64,000 nucleotides of DNA from Tsukamurella asaccharolytica (lineage in GTDB: Bacteria; Actinomycetota; Actinomycetes; Mycobacteriales; Mycobacteriaceae), in contig NZ_VIGW01000003.1 of NCBI RefSeq assembly GCF_007858435.1, forward strand, positions 186,001 to 250,000. Direction: 5' to 3'. Under the pieces are notes generated by a model that searched no databases, was not told where the DNA came from, and saw only the letters and a program-made list of their open reading frames with translations. Shown here piece after piece: positions 49,479 through 60,379 of this stretch. A program made the translations under genes and the position numbers. Each line of letters opens with the position of its first letter. The first letter of the stretch is position 1.

Positions 49479-50672
49479 TCACGTCCCAGGGCCCGGCGGC
49501 TCTCCGCCGGGTTCGCGCGACCCGCCGGCGAGGTCCTCTGCTCCCGTGGCTCCGGTGCCGCTGGTGTGATCGCGGATCACGATCCGCAGCGACCGGTCCG
49601 CCTTCGCCTCGTACAGGGCGCGATCCGCTTCGATGACGAGCCGCGTCAGGTCGTCTCCGACGATGCGGTCCGTCACGATCGCGCCCGCGCTGGCGCCGAT
49701 GGTCGGCCCGGGCTGGTCCTCGGAGACGAGCCTGCTCAGGTCACGGATCAGGAGATAGGACTCGGCCCTGGTCGGCCGGAGAGCGGCGACGAGGAACTCG
49801 TCGCCGCCCATCCGGGCGATGAGCGTGTTGGGCAAAGCCTCCCGGATCTTCCGGCTGACCTCCGTGAGGCGCTGGTCCCCCGCGAGATGCCCGTGGGTGT
49901 CGTTGTAGCCCTTGAAGCCGTCGAGATCGATCACGGCGACGACACCGCCGACGCGGCGTCGCGAGGACAGGATCCGGAGAGTCGCCTGAAATCCGATGCG
50001 GTTGTAGAGACCGGTGAGGTCGTCCCGATAGCGTTCCGTGACCACCGTGCCGATGCCCTTCCGGCCGGCCTCGACGACGAACTGCACCATCATCGGCAGC
50101 GCGAAGATGACCGCGAGCGCAGGGGCGAGCACCGGATACACCTCGCCCAGCGAGAGGCCGTCGACCGTGACTGCGACGACGGTGGTGGTGATCAGCACGA
50201 ACAGCGAGAACAGACAATGCACCAGGAGCATCCGCCACCCCAGCAGGAAGGCGGTGAGCATCGCGAGCATGCCCAGATGGCTGGTGCTACTCACCCGCGT
50301 GACGCCGTACATGGACAGGCACCCCACGAGAACACAGATGTCGGCGATCGCCACGAACCAGATCGCGTCGTGCGCGCTCGGCCTGCTGCGCCGGAGCCAC
50401 CAGATCCCCAGGAGGCCGCCGCAGCTGGTGGCCACGAGGAAGGCGATCATCGCACCCGGCGTCGTCGGCCGACCGCTGGAGAACAGGATCCCGACGGCCA
50501 GCGGCACCATCATCAGCGCCAGCACGCCGACCGCGAGTCGCAGGGCGAGCCCTCCGCCCTGGAGCCGCAGCCAGTGCTGCGCGGTTGCGAATTCCTCGAT
50601 CCCCGCGTTGCGCCAGGCCTCGCGGTCCCCCAGTCGGCGCAGCATCGTGCGAATCCCGGGCTTCGGCGTCAT
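49479..50672 (-). CDS. Membrane-bound diguanylate cyclase (GGDEF)
   Basis: 397 residues. About six membrane helices (about 42-205) form a sensor, followed by a GGDEF domain: entry motif DDLTGLYNRIGF, substrate site DLDGFKGYND, and an intact GGDEF near 288-292. No RxxD inhibitory site precedes it, and no EAL domain is attached, so it should synthesise c-di-GMP without product feedback. The Gly/Pro-rich tail after about 375 is probably disordered. It sits at the break between two blocks of mycobacterial gene order. Confidence 0.9.
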   Translation of the reverse strand: MTPKPGIRTMLRRLGDREAWRNAGIEEFATAQHWLRLQGGGLALRLAVGVLALMMVPLAVGILFSSGRPTTPGAMIAFLVATSCGGLLGIWWLRRSRPSAHDAIWFVAIADICVLVGCLSMYGVTRVSSTSHLGMLAMLTAFLLGWRMLLVHCLFSLFVLITTTVVAVTVDGLSLGEVYPVLAPALAVIFALPMMVQFVVEAGRKGIGTVVTERYRDDLTGLYNRIGFQATLRILSSRRRVGGVVAVIDLDGFKGYNDTHGHLAGDQRLTEVSRKIREALPNTLIARMGGDEFLVAALRPTRAESYLLIRDLSRLVSEDQPGPTIGASAGAIVTDRIVGDDLTRLVIEADRALYEAKADRSLRIVIRDHTSGTGATGAEDLAGGSREPGGEPPGPGT

Positions 50673-50709
50673 CCCGGCCCCACGACCGGGCCCTCTACGG
50701 CGCCGGGAT
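50671..50709 (-). terminator. Inverted repeat between trpA and the GGDEF gene
   Basis: ATCCCGGC (50671-50678) and GCCGGGAT (50702-50709) could form an 8-bp stem after the trpA stop. The 23-base loop has its own GC pairing. No T-run. Confidence 0.35.
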
Positions 50710-51488
50710 CAGGCGCCGCGGACACCGGAGGCCAGCTCAGAGGTCAAAGACCTGACCGCGTCGAGCGACTCCCCCGCCGCGCTGACCAGCGCCGAGCCCA
50801 CGATCACGGCATCGGCGTACGTCGCGATCTCCGCCGCCTGCTCCCGCGAACGCACCCCTAGCCCGACCCCGACGGGGATGTCGGAGACCTCGCGCACGCG
50901 CGCGACCAGCTCGGGCGCGACGTTGTCCACCACGTCGCGGGCGCCGGTGACGCCCATGGTCGACGCCGCGTACAAGAAGCCCGACGACGCCTTCGCCGTC
51001 ATCGCCAGCCGCTCCGGAGTCGAGGACGGCGCCACCAGGAAGATCTTGTCGAGACCGTAACGGTCCGCGGCCGCGATCCACTCATCGGCCTCCTCGGGGA
51101 TGAGGTTCGGCGTGATCAGGCCCTTGCCGCCGGCGGCCGCCAGGTCCCGCGCGAAGGCCTCGACGCCGTACGTGAGGACGGGGTTCCAGTACGCCATGAC
51201 GACGGGCGCTCCGCCGGCCCCCGCCACCGCCTCGGCGTAGGAGAAGATGTCCCGCACTCGGATCCCGCGGCGGAGCGCATCGTCCGCGGCCCGTTGGATG
51301 ACGGGGCCGTCCATCACCGGGTCGCTGTAGGCGACGCCCAGCTCGACGATATCGGCGCCCGCCTCGACCATCGCGACGACCGTGTCAATGCCGCCCTGCT
51401 TGGACGGGTACCCGCAGGGCAGGTAGGTGACGAGGGCCGCGCGACTCTCCGCCCGGCATTGCGCGAAGACCGGTGCCAGTGCGCTCAC
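50709..51488 (-). CDS. trpA: Tryptophan synthase alpha subunit
   Basis: 259 residues. Cleaves indole-3-glycerol phosphate to indole for channelling to TrpB. Catalytic Glu49 ([10 protein letters not shown]) and Asp60. GTG start overlapping the trpB stop (GTGA), so tightly coupled. Last gene of trpB-trpA on this strand. Usual length; no oddities. Confidence 0.97.
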   Translation of the reverse strand: MSALAPVFAQCRAESRAALVTYLPCGYPSKQGGIDTVVAMVEAGADIVELGVAYSDPVMDGPVIQRAADDALRRGIRVRDIFSYAEAVAGAGGAPVVMAYWNPVLTYGVEAFARDLAAAGGKGLITPNLIPEEADEWIAAADRYGLDKIFLVAPSSTPERLAMTAKASSGFLYAASTMGVTGARDVVDNVAPELVARVREVSDIPVGVGLGVRSREQAAEIATYADAVIVGSALVSAAGESLDAVRSLTSELASGVRGA

Positions 51489-52804
51489 TTGTTCTCCCCC
51501 TTGAATTCCGCGTCGCGCAGCTCCGTGTTGAGATCCGCGCCGATCACCTTCTGGCCGACGACGTCGCCCTGCTCGTCGAGCAGGTCGAACCACTTCCCGG
51601 CGGTGTCGACGTCCTTGTCCCCGCGCCCGGACAGGTTCACCACGATCACCCCGTCGGGACCCAGCTCGCGACCGAGCCGCAGCGCTCCCGCGACGGCGTG
51701 GGCCGACTCGATCGCGGGGATGATCCCCTCGGTGCGGCAGAGCACCGCGAACGCCTCCATCGCCTCGGTGTCGGTGATCGGCACGTACTCGGCGCGACCG
51801 GTCTCCTTGAGCTGCGCGTGCTCCGGGCCGACGCCCGGGTAGTCGAGGCCTGCGGAGATCGAATGGGATTCGACGGTCTGGCCGTCCTCGTCCTGCAGCA
51901 GGTACGAGTAGGCGCCCTGGAAGGCGCCCGGGCTGCCGCCCGTGAACGTCGCGGCGTGCCGGCCGGTCTCGACCCCGTCTCCCGCGGCCTCGCACCCGAT
52001 CAGGCGCACGCTCTCGTCGGCGATGAACGGGTGGAAGATCCCGATGGCGTTGGAACCGCCGCCCACGCACGCGACCACGGCGTCGGGCAGCCGCCCCTCG
52101 GCCGCGAGGATCTGCTCGCGCGCCTCCATGCCGACGATGCGCTGCAGGTCGCGCACCATCAGCGGGAACGGGTGCGGCCCGGCGGCGGTGCCGAAGCAGT
52201 AGTAGGTGGTGTCGGCGTTGCTGACCCAGTCCCGCAAAGCCTCGTTGATCGCGTCCTTGAGCGATGCGGAGCCGGAGGCGACGGCGATGACCTCCGCGCC
52301 CAGGAGCCGCATGCGCGCGACGTTGAGGGCCTGCCGGTCGGTGTCGACCTTGCCCATGTAGACGACGCACTCGATGCCGAGGAGGGCGCACGCGGTCGCC
52401 GTGGCGACGCCGTGCTGGCCGGCGCCGGTCTCCGCGATGACCCGGGGCTTGCCCATCCGCTTGGCGAGCAGCACCTGGCCGAGCACGTTGTTGATCTTGT
52501 GGCTGCCGGTGTGGTTGAGATCCTCGCGCTTGAGGTGGATCCGCGCGCCGCCGGCGTGCTCGTTGAGGCGCACACACGGGTACAGCGGCGAAGGCCGGCC
52601 GGTGTACTGGCGCTGGAGCCGGTCGAGCTCGTCGAGGAACTCGCGATCCGAGCGGACCTTCTCGAACTCGGCCGTCACCTCCTCGATCACCGCCATGAGC
52701 GCCTCGGGCACGTGCCGACCGCCCCAGGCACCCCAATGCCCGGTCCCGTCCGGCTCGAAGGCCGATCGTTCGGACAGTCCGGTACTCGCTTCTGGGAGGC
52801 TCAC
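51485..52804 (-). CDS. trpB: Tryptophan synthase beta subunit
   Basis: PLP enzyme joining indole and serine. 439 residues from GTG 52804; PLP lysine Lys103 in GSHKINN. I chose GTG 52804 over GTG 52822 because GATAAT lies 7 bases upstream of it, implying a leaderless transcript. In M. tuberculosis trpC lies just upstream of trpB; here a four-gene cassette on the other strand intervenes, so trpB must have its own promoter. Confidence 0.96.
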   Translation of the reverse strand: MSLPEASTGLSERSAFEPDGTGHWGAWGGRHVPEALMAVIEEVTAEFEKVRSDREFLDELDRLQRQYTGRPSPLYPCVRLNEHAGGARIHLKREDLNHTGSHKINNVLGQVLLAKRMGKPRVIAETGAGQHGVATATACALLGIECVVYMGKVDTDRQALNVARMRLLGAEVIAVASGSASLKDAINEALRDWVSNADTTYYCFGTAAGPHPFPLMVRDLQRIVGMEAREQILAAEGRLPDAVVACVGGGSNAIGIFHPFIADESVRLIGCEAAGDGVETGRHAATFTGGSPGAFQGAYSYLLQDEDGQTVESHSISAGLDYPGVGPEHAQLKETGRAEYVPITDTEAMEAFAVLCRTEGIIPAIESAHAVAGALRLGRELGPDGVIVVNLSGRGDKDVDTAGKWFDLLDEQGDVVGQKVIGADLNTELRDAEFKGENK

Positions 52805-52811
52805 GGAACCG

Positions 52812-52817
52812 ATTATC
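52812..52817 (-). promoter_or_regulatory. -10 box of trpBA
   Basis: GATAAT ends 7 bases before GTG 52804, in the 88-base divergent gap to the GNAT gene. Confidence 0.55.
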
Positions 52818-52892
52818 CCCACTCGGTCAAAGTGGAATCACAGCGACGCCAAACATTCCATGAATCGGACTCCCCGACGAGTCTTTCCGGAC

Positions 52893-53606
52893 ATGACCAC
52901 CACCCTCGGCCACGTCCTCGACGATCCCGTCCGAGCGTCCCTGTACGGCGCGCACGCCCGGTTCCGGGTCGGCGACGGCGCGGTCGTCCGATACCGGCCC
53001 GACGTCACGCGGTTCGTGGGGCACCCGCCGCGGCCGACCGCCGAGGACTTCGCCGCGCTGGCCCGCCTCGCCGTGCCCGGCACCCCGCTGTCGCTCCGCG
53101 GGGTGCGCCCACCGCTGCCCGCGGGGTGGCGGATCGTCGACGAGATCCCGCTCGTCCAGTACGACGGCACCGGCCTCGCCACCGCGCCGGACCCGGAGGC
53201 CGAGGTCCTGGGGCCGGCGAACGCGGACGAGATCCTCGACCTCGTGGCCCGCACGCAACCCGGACCGTTCGAGCGGCGCACCGTCGAACTCGGCCTCTAC
53301 CTGGGCCTGCGCGACGGGTCGGGCCGACTCGTCGCGCTCGCCGGGGAGCGTCTGCGTCCGCCGGGATGGACCGAGATCAGCGCGGTGTGCACCGATCCCG
53401 AGCACCGTGGCCAGGGCCTCGCAGCGCGGCTGGTCCGGGCCGTCGGGCACCACATCCGCGCCCGAGGAGACGTCCCGTTCCTGCACACGTCCGCCCAGAA
53501 CACCGGCGCCCGCGCTGTCTACGAGCGCCTCAACTTCCGGCTGCGCACCTCGCTGCCCCTGCTCCTCGTCCAACCGCCCGCCACCGACCCCACCGGAGCC
53601 CCATGA
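52893..53606 (+). CDS. GNAT-family acetyltransferase
   Basis: 237 residues. C-terminal GNAT domain with acetyl-CoA loop RGQGLAARLV (about 171-180) and late strand NTGARAVYERLNF. The first 110 residues are less conserved. It overlaps the permease by ATGA and heads the GNAT-permease-ATPase-binding protein cassette; perhaps it acetylates the imported compound, which is inference. An ATG at 52857 is possible. Confidence 0.8.
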   Translation: MTTTLGHVLDDPVRASLYGAHARFRVGDGAVVRYRPDVTRFVGHPPRPTAEDFAALARLAVPGTPLSLRGVRPPLPAGWRIVDEIPLVQYDGTGLATAPDPEAEVLGPANADEILDLVARTQPGPFERRTVELGLYLGLRDGSGRLVALAGERLRPPGWTEISAVCTDPEHRGQGLAARLVRAVGHHIRARGDVPFLHTSAQNTGARAVYERLNFRLRTSLPLLLVQPPATDPTGAP

Positions 53607-54526
53607 CCCTCGCCCTCGCCCAGAAGCAACCGGGCGCCACCGACCCCGAGCTCGCCCGGCTCGCCGAACTGCCGGTCCGGCACCGCGTCCAGTGGGGCCG
53701 CTGGCTCGCCGTCGCGGTCGCCGTCGTCCTGGTCGCGCAGCTCGCGACCTCCGCAGTGACGAACCCCCGCTTCGACTGGCCCACCTTCGGCGCCTACCTT
53801 TTCAGCCCCACCATCCTCGATGCCCTGTGGTTCACGGTGCAGCTCACCGCGATCGGCGCCGTCCTCGGCTTCCTCCTCGGCGGCGTACTGGCACTGGCCC
53901 GTCTCTCCGGCAACCGCGTCCTCGCGGCCTTCAGCTTCGGCTTCATCTGGCTGTTCCGATCGGTACCGCTCATCGTGCAGATCCTGTTCTGGGGCTACCT
54001 CGGCGCCCTGTATCCGACGATCGGCCTGGGCATCCCGTTCGGTCCCACCTTCCTCGACTCGCCCACCAAGGATCTGCTCTCGCCGTACACGGCCGCGGTG
54101 ATCGGCATCGTCCTGCACCAGGCGGCCTACGGCGCCGAGATCGTGCGGGCGGGGATCCTCGGCGTGTCCCCCGGCCAGCACGACGCCGCCCGCGCCCTCG
54201 GGATCCCGCCCACCGCGCACCTGCTCCGGATCACGCTGCCGCAGGCGCTGCGGACCATCGTCCCGCCCGCGGCGAACGAGGTGATCGGCCTGCTCAAAGG
54301 GACCACAGCGGTCTTCATCCTCGCGCTGCCGGACCTGTTCTACCAGGTCCAGGTCATCTACGGCCGCAATGGCCGGATCATCCCCCTCCTGCTCGTCGCG
54401 GTCGCCTGGTACGCGGTGCTCACCACCGTCCTGTCGATCGGCCAGCACTACCTCGAGAAGCGTCTCGCGCGCGGCTACGGGGCCACGAAGTCCGCGCCGT
54501 CCACCCCGAAGGAGACGACCTCATGA
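53603..54526 (+). CDS. Polar amino acid-type ABC transporter permease
   Basis: 307 residues of the HisM/GlnP family. A soluble N-terminal tail of about 30 residues, then about five or six helices, with the EAA loop GQHDAARALGIPPTAHLLR. 4-base overlaps on both sides. A single permease gene implies a homodimeric channel. Confidence 0.87.
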   Translation: MTLALAQKQPGATDPELARLAELPVRHRVQWGRWLAVAVAVVLVAQLATSAVTNPRFDWPTFGAYLFSPTILDALWFTVQLTAIGAVLGFLLGGVLALARLSGNRVLAAFSFGFIWLFRSVPLIVQILFWGYLGALYPTIGLGIPFGPTFLDSPTKDLLSPYTAAVIGIVLHQAAYGAEIVRAGILGVSPGQHDAARALGIPPTAHLLRITLPQALRTIVPPAANEVIGLLKGTTAVFILALPDLFYQVQVIYGRNGRIIPLLLVAVAWYAVLTTVLSIGQHYLEKRLARGYGATKSAPSTPKETTS

Positions 54527-55314
54527 CCGCAGTCGCACCGCGCCCACGCCTCGAAGCGGTGGGCCTGACCAAACGCTTCGGCCACGACGAGGTGCTGCGC
54601 GGGGTGGACCTCACCGTCGCGCCGGGCGAGGTGGTCTCGATCATCGGGCCCTCCGGCTCGGGGAAGTCGACGCTGCTCCGGCTGCTCAACCACCTCGAGG
54701 AGCCGACCTCGGGCGTCGTCCGGGTCGACGGCGACCTCATCGGCGTGCGCCAACGCGGCAATCATCTCGTCGCGGTCCACGAGCGTGAGCTCCGGCGCCA
54801 GCGCGCCCGGATCGGCTTCGTCTTCCAGCAGTTCAACCTCTTCCCCCACCTCACCGCGGCCGAGAACGTCGCGCGGCCGCAGCGTCTCACCCTGGGCCGG
54901 AGCCGGGCCGAGGCCGACGAGCGCGCCCGCGCGTTGCTGGACCGGGTCGGGCTCGGCGCGCACGCCGGTCACTATCCCGGCCAGCTCTCCGGCGGCCAGC
55001 AGCAGCGCGTCGCGATCGCGCGCACGCTCGCCCTCGACCCGGAGCTGATCCTGTTCGATGAGCCGACCTCCGCGCTCGACCCAGAGCTGGTCGGCGAGGT
55101 GAACGCAGTGATCGCCGAGCTCGCCGCCGAGGGCCGGACCCTCGTCGTGGTGACCCACGAGCTCGCCTTCGCACGCCGCATCTCCGACCGGATCGTCTTC
55201 CTCGACCGGGGCCGCGTCGTCGCCGTGGGCTCACCGTCCGCCGTGCTCGACCGACCTGCCACTGACCGCACCCGCACCTTTCTCGCCCACTGGAACGCCA
55301 AGGAGACCGCATGA
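54523..55314 (+). CDS. Polar amino acid-type ABC transporter ATP-binding protein
   Basis: 263 residues, GlnQ/HisP-like. Walker A GPSGSGKST at 42-50, signature LSGGQQQR at 155-162, Walker B LILFDEP around 175-181. FQQFNLFPHLTAAENV is diagnostic of the amino-acid subfamily. Overlaps its neighbours by 4 bases each. Confidence 0.9.
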   Translation: MTAVAPRPRLEAVGLTKRFGHDEVLRGVDLTVAPGEVVSIIGPSGSGKSTLLRLLNHLEEPTSGVVRVDGDLIGVRQRGNHLVAVHERELRRQRARIGFVFQQFNLFPHLTAAENVARPQRLTLGRSRAEADERARALLDRVGLGAHAGHYPGQLSGGQQQRVAIARTLALDPELILFDEPTSALDPELVGEVNAVIAELAAEGRTLVVVTHELAFARRISDRIVFLDRGRVVAVGSPSAVLDRPATDRTRTFLAHWNAKETA

Positions 55315-56318
55315 CCATCCGATCGACCGTCCGACATCGCCTGCCCGTCGTCGCCACGGCTCTCGCGCTCGCGAGCGTCGTCCTGGCGGGGTGCGGCGGG
55401 CAGACCACCGAGGCCTCCACCGCGAGCGTGACCGGCGCGGCGGGCCAGCAGCTCAACCTCACCAGCAAGCAGGAGCGCATCATCCCGGCGAAGGACGAGG
55501 CCGCCGCGGCCCTGCTTCCACCCGCCATCCGGGACCGCGGCACGCTGCGCGTCGCCCACGGATCCGGTGCCGGCAACGCGCCCTTCTACTTCCCCGCCAC
55601 GGACGACGAGCGCGTCTTCATCGGCAACGAGTCCGACATCTCCCTCCTGATCGCGGGCGCCCTCGGGCTCAAGCTCGAGGAGTCCAACTCGTCGTGGGAG
55701 GGCCTGTTCCTCGGCATCGACAGCGGCCAAGTCGATCTTGGCGTCTCGAACATCACCGTCACCGAGGCGCGCAAGCAGAAGTACGATTTCGCCACCTACC
55801 GCAAGGACGACATCGCGGTCGAGGTGCAGGAGTCCTCGACGTTCACGTTCACGGGTGGGGATTCCTTCTCGGGGAAGACGGTGGCCGTCGGCTCCGGCAC
55901 CAACCAGGAGCGGATACTGCAGCGGTTCGACGCCGACCTCCGCGCCGCGGGCAAGCCCGGCATCACCATCAAGTACTACCAGGACAACACCGGCACGTAC
56001 GCCGCGCTCAGCGCGGGACAGATCGACGCCTACTTCGGCCCGAACCCGATCGCCGCCTTCCACGTCGCGCAGACCAAGGGCACCCCGAACGCCACCAAGA
56101 TCGTCGGCACCGTGTCCGGCGCGGGCTCGACCCTGCAGGGCCTCATCGGCGCGACGACGAGGAAGGACAGCGGCCTCATCCGCGCCGTCCAGGCCGCGAT
56201 CGAGTCCACGATCCGCAGCGGCGACTACGCCAAGGTCCTCACGCGGTGGGGGCTGGAGGCCGAGGCCGTGCCCACGTCGGAGATCAATCCCCCGGGACTG
56301 CCGATCACTGATAAGTGA
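55311..56318 (+). CDS. Amino acid-type ABC transporter substrate-binding lipoprotein
   Basis: 335 residues. Signal peptide with lipobox LAGC (Cys28). Mature SBP_bac_3 fold: RGTLRVAHGSG start, GLFLGIDSGQVDLGVSN hinge, and a late AALSAGQIDAYFGP strand. The linker after the lipid Cys is unusually long (about 45 residues) before the first strand. Ligand unknown; a polar amino acid or opine-like compound is plausible. Followed by a strong terminator. Confidence 0.86.
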   Translation: MTIRSTVRHRLPVVATALALASVVLAGCGGQTTEASTASVTGAAGQQLNLTSKQERIIPAKDEAAAALLPPAIRDRGTLRVAHGSGAGNAPFYFPATDDERVFIGNESDISLLIAGALGLKLEESNSSWEGLFLGIDSGQVDLGVSNITVTEARKQKYDFATYRKDDIAVEVQESSTFTFTGGDSFSGKTVAVGSGTNQERILQRFDADLRAAGKPGITIKYYQDNTGTYAALSAGQIDAYFGPNPIAAFHVAQTKGTPNATKIVGTVSGAGSTLQGLIGATTRKDSGLIRAVQAAIESTIRSGDYAKVLTRWGLEAEAVPTSEINPPGLPITDK

Positions 56319-56345
56319 CGCTCGCCGTCCCGCAGTTCCACCGGC

Positions 56346-56377
56346 CCGGCCGCGACGCTCTGCGTCGCGGCCGGTTT
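56346..56377 (+). terminator. Strong bidirectional hairpin between SBP and trpC
   Basis: 13-bp perfect GC stem (56346-56358 with 56362-56374), TCT loop, then TTT. It separates the convergent transporter operon and trp genes and should work in both directions. Confidence 0.8.
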
Positions 56378-56415
56378 CGCCGCTCAGGCCCTGTGCAAGG
56401 GGCTGGCTCGGGGGC

Positions 56416-57234
<819 letters not shown>

Positions 57235-57274
57235 GGCTGCGGGCCTTTCGTGGGTCGTGGAGCGTGCTCCAAGA

Positions 57275-57976
57275 TTAGCCCTCGGCCCGGGGGCGCTCGG
57301 GTCCGGCCCCCTCCGCCGCGCCGGGACGGGCGCCGCCCGCCGCGGTGGGGTCGTCGCCGCCGTCGAGGGCGTCCCACAGGTCGCGCTCGGAGGCCGGCTC
57401 CGCGGCGGCGTCGTCGAAGACGCGCTGCTCGAGCTCCGCGCGGCGCGCGGCGGGCGAGACGTACTTCGACCCCATACCGCCGCCCCGCAGGCCGCGCACG
57501 AGGAGCACGGCCGCGAACACCGCGAGGACGGCGCCGAGGATCGCCACGGACGGCCCCGCCACGGTTGGGTCCACCTGCGAGATGTAGTCCTTGTTGCCCA
57601 TCACCGCGGTGCCCGCGTCGCCGGTCGCTGGCGTGTCACGCAGGATCGTCTCGAGGTAACCGATGTCGGGTTCCTGGGTCAGCACCGTGACCGCCGGGAA
57701 GGCGGCGCCGATCGCGGCGACCGCGACGATGACGGCGACCACGCCGCGCGCCCAGTTCTTCAGCGCCAGGGCTGCGGCGATCGCGGCGAGGAAGACCAGC
57801 CACAGCGCCGAGAGCGCCGGTGCCCAGCTGTGGCCGGCGACCTCCATGGACCGCTCGGGCGAGAGCCCGTCGGCGATGGTCACGCCCATCCAGGACATCC
57901 GGCTCGAGCCCCAGACGGCGCCCGCCGCCGCGGCGAGCAGCAAGGACGCGATTGCGAGGTTGCGTTTGGCGTTCAT
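57275..57976 (-). CDS. Trp-operon-associated membrane protein (TIGR02234, Rv1610-like)
   Basis: 233 residues. Four membrane helices (about 8-28, 50-72, 78-97, 142-163), an extracytoplasmic loop between the third and fourth, and a charged C-terminal tail. The family occurs only with trpE/trpC in actinobacteria and its role is unknown; indole or Trp handling has been supposed. ATG overlaps trpE by 4 bases (ATGA). Confidence 0.88.
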   Translation of the reverse strand: MNAKRNLAIASLLLAAAAGAVWGSSRMSWMGVTIADGLSPERSMEVAGHSWAPALSALWLVFLAAIAAALALKNWARGVVAVIVAVAAIGAAFPAVTVLTQEPDIGYLETILRDTPATGDAGTAVMGNKDYISQVDPTVAGPSVAILGAVLAVFAAVLLVRGLRGGGMGSKYVSPAARRAELEQRVFDDAAAEPASERDLWDALDGGDDPTAAGGARPGAAEGAGPERPRAEG

Positions 57977-59529
57977 CGGGCCTCCTCCGTCACGGAGCGC
58001 ATGGTGTTCGCGGCGGCCACGGCCTTGAGCGCCGCGAGCGCCTTGTTCCGCGATTCGTTGTACTCGTACTCGCCCACCGAATCGGCGACGACGCCGCCGC
58101 CCGCCTGGACGTACGCGGTGCCGTCCTTGAGCACGGCGGTGCGGATCGCGATCGCGGTGTCGGCGTCGCCCGCGAAGTCGACGTACCCGACGATGCCGCC
58201 GTAGAGCCCGCGCCGGGTGATCTCGGCCTCGTCGATCAGCTCCATCGCCCGCACCTTGGGCGCGCCGGTCAGGGTGCCGGCGGGGAAGCACGCGGCAACG
58301 GCGTCGAGCGCCTGCTTCCCGGGGGCGAGGTCGCCGGACACGGTCGACACCAGGTGCATCACATGGCTGTAGCGCTCGATGCGGCGGTAGTCGGTCACGC
58401 GCACGGTACCGGGTGTGCACACCCGCCCCAGGTCGTTGCGACCGAGATCGACGAGCATCAGGTGCTCGCTGTTCTCCTTCTCGTCGGCCTGCAGGTCCTT
58501 CTCCAGCAGCAGGTCCTCCTCGGCCGTGGCACCACGCCATCGGGTGCCGGCGATCGGGTGCGTCGTGGCGGTGCCACCGGACACGGTGACCAGAGCCTCG
58601 GGACTGGATCCGACGATGGAGAAGGCGAGCGAGCCGTCGGGCGCGGGCACCTGGACGAAGTACATGTACGGGCTGGGGTTCGAGGCCCGCAGCACACGGT
58701 AGACGTCGATCGGGTCGGCGTCGGACGGCACGGAAAACCGCTGGCTCGGCACCACCTGGAAGGCCTCGCCTGCCTCGATGTCGCCGACCAGCTTCTCCAC
58801 GATCGCGCTGTACTCCCCGGCGGTGCGCTGCGCGGTCACCTCCGGTTCGGGTCGCGTGAACGAGGCCACCGACGACGCGAGCGGCGCGCCGAGGGCGGCC
58901 TCCATCGCGTCGAGCCGCCGCACAGCGTCGGCGTGGGCCTCGTCGACGCGATCCGCGGAGCCGTCCCAGTTCACTGCGTTGGCGATCAGCGTGATCGTGC
59001 CCTCGTGATGGTCGATCGCGGCGAGGTCCGTCGCGAGCAGCCACACCATCTCGGGCAGCTGCAGGTCGTCGACGGTCGAATCGGGCAGCCGCTCCAGACG
59101 CCGCACCGCGTCGTAGGCCAGGTAGCCGACCATGCCGCCGTTGAGCGGCGGCAGGCCCTCGATCCGCTCCGAGCTCAGCAGCCGCAGCACGTCGCCGAGG
59201 GCCTCGAACGGGTCGCCGCCCGACGGTGCGCCGGCGGGCGCCTTCCCGATCCAGGCGGCGGCACCGTCGACGACGGTGAGCGCGGCGGGCGCCGGCGCGC
59301 CGACGAACGACCACCGGCTCCAGGACTGCCCGGCGGCGGCGGACTCGAGGAGGAAGGTGCCGGGGCGGCCGCCCGCGAGCTTGCGATACGCCGACAGCGG
59401 GGTCTCGGCGTCGGCGAGCACCGTCCGGATCACGGGCACCACACGGTGCCGGTCCGCGAGCGCGCGGAACTCATCCAGGCTGGTGGTCGCGCCGTCGGGC
59501 TGCAGGTTCGGCTGCTGTGCGGTACTCAT
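57973..59529 (-). CDS. trpE: Anthranilate synthase component I
   Basis: 518 residues. Makes anthranilate from chorismate. LLES at 60-63 is the tryptophan feedback-binding motif, so it should be inhibitable. The C-terminal chorismate-binding domain contains PIAGTRWRG and [18 protein letters not shown]. No trpG in the window. ATG start with GATACT 8 bases upstream; divergent from bcpB with a 37-base gap. No leader peptide rich in Trp seen in this gap. Confidence 0.97.
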   Translation of the reverse strand: MSTAQQPNLQPDGATTSLDEFRALADRHRVVPVIRTVLADAETPLSAYRKLAGGRPGTFLLESAAAGQSWSRWSFVGAPAPAALTVVDGAAAWIGKAPAGAPSGGDPFEALGDVLRLLSSERIEGLPPLNGGMVGYLAYDAVRRLERLPDSTVDDLQLPEMVWLLATDLAAIDHHEGTITLIANAVNWDGSADRVDEAHADAVRRLDAMEAALGAPLASSVASFTRPEPEVTAQRTAGEYSAIVEKLVGDIEAGEAFQVVPSQRFSVPSDADPIDVYRVLRASNPSPYMYFVQVPAPDGSLAFSIVGSSPEALVTVSGGTATTHPIAGTRWRGATAEEDLLLEKDLQADEKENSEHLMLVDLGRNDLGRVCTPGTVRVTDYRRIERYSHVMHLVSTVSGDLAPGKQALDAVAACFPAGTLTGAPKVRAMELIDEAEITRRGLYGGIVGYVDFAGDADTAIAIRTAVLKDGTAYVQAGGGVVADSVGEYEYNESRNKALAALKAVAAANTMRSVTEEAR

Positions 59530-59537
59530 CGCCTGTC

Positions 59538-59543
59538 AGTATC
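59538..59543 (-). promoter_or_regulatory. -10 box of trpE operon
   Basis: GATACT ends 8 bases before ATG 59529. Confidence 0.45.
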
Positions 59544-59553
59544 CCAGCGCCGG

Positions 59554-59559
59554 TAGGTT
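59554..59559 (+). promoter_or_regulatory. -10 box of bcpB
   Basis: TAGGTT ends 7 bases before ATG 59567. It lies within 20 bases of the divergent trpE box. Confidence 0.5.
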
Positions 59560-59566
59560 CGTGACC

Positions 59567-60025
59567 ATGCGCATAGGCCAGCAGGCCCCCGAGTTCGCAC
59601 TCCCCGACCGCACCGGCACCGTGCGGACCCTCTCCGAACTCCGCGGCGACGGACGCGCCGCGGTCTTCTTCTACCTCACTGCCGGTCTGCCGGTGTGCGT
59701 CGCCGAGGTCGGGCGGTTCCGCGACGCCGGAGAGGAGTTCGACCGCCGGGGCACGGCGCGGATCGGCATCAGCATGGACCCGCTCGTCCGCACGCAGGCC
59801 TTCGCCGACGTGATGGAGCCCGGCTTCCCGCTGCTCACCGATGCGGACGGGGCCGTCGCGGCCGAGTACGACGTCAAACGCGGCAAGTTCGCGGTGGCAC
59901 CGGTGCGGCGGCAGACCTTCCTCATCGACACCGATGGCACGGTGCTGCACATCGTGGTCGGCGAACTGCGCGCGGTGGCGCACGTCGAGGAGACCCTGGC
60001 CTTCCTTCGCACCCTTAGCGGCTGA
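59567..60025 (+). CDS. bcpB: Peroxiredoxin (Bcp/AhpC-TSA family, 1-Cys)
   Basis: 152 residues, thioredoxin-fold peroxidase reducing hydroperoxides, Rv1608c-like by place. The peroxidatic Cys44 lies in LPVCVAEV, a variant of the usual TPVCT/TPGCT. It is the only cysteine, so recycling must use an external thiol. ATG favoured over an in-frame GTG six bases upstream. Confidence 0.9.
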   Translation: MRIGQQAPEFALPDRTGTVRTLSELRGDGRAAVFFYLTAGLPVCVAEVGRFRDAGEEFDRRGTARIGISMDPLVRTQAFADVMEPGFPLLTDADGAVAAEYDVKRGKFAVAPVRRQTFLIDTDGTVLHIVVGELRAVAHVEETLAFLRTLSG

Positions 60026-60028
60026 GGG

Positions 60029-60379
60029 TCAGCCCTCCGGGCCGAGGAGGAGGTCGCCGTCGAAGCAGGTGTGCGTGCCGGTGTGGCACGCGGGCCCGGT
60101 CTGCCGGACGGTCAGCAGTATCGTGTCGCCGTCACAGTCGAGCCGCACGTCGCGGACCTCCTGCACGTGCCCCGAGGTCTCGCCCTTGACCCACAGCTGC
60201 TGCCGCGAGCGCGAGTAGTAGGTGCCCCGGCGGGTCGACAGCGTGCGAGCGAGGGCCTCGTCGTTCATCCACGCCATCATGAGGACGTCGCCGGTGCCCT
60301 CCTCCTGGGCGATCGCGGCGACGAGGCCGTCGGCGTTGCGCTTGAGCCGGGCCGCGATGCCCTCGTCGAGTGCGGTCAT
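60029..60379 (-). CDS. hisI: Phosphoribosyl-AMP cyclohydrolase
   Basis: 116 residues, HisI without the HisE domain, as usual in actinobacteria. Metal/zinc Cys and Asp motifs are present (LDCDGD around 81-86, then [10 protein letters not shown]). Third step of histidine synthesis. Overlaps hisF by 4 bases; three bases from the convergent bcpB stop. Confidence 0.96.
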   Translation of the reverse strand: MTALDEGIAARLKRNADGLVAAIAQEEGTGDVLMMAWMNDEALARTLSTRRGTYYSRSRQQLWVKGETSGHVQEVRDVRLDCDGDTILLTVRQTGPACHTGTHTCFDGDLLLGPEG

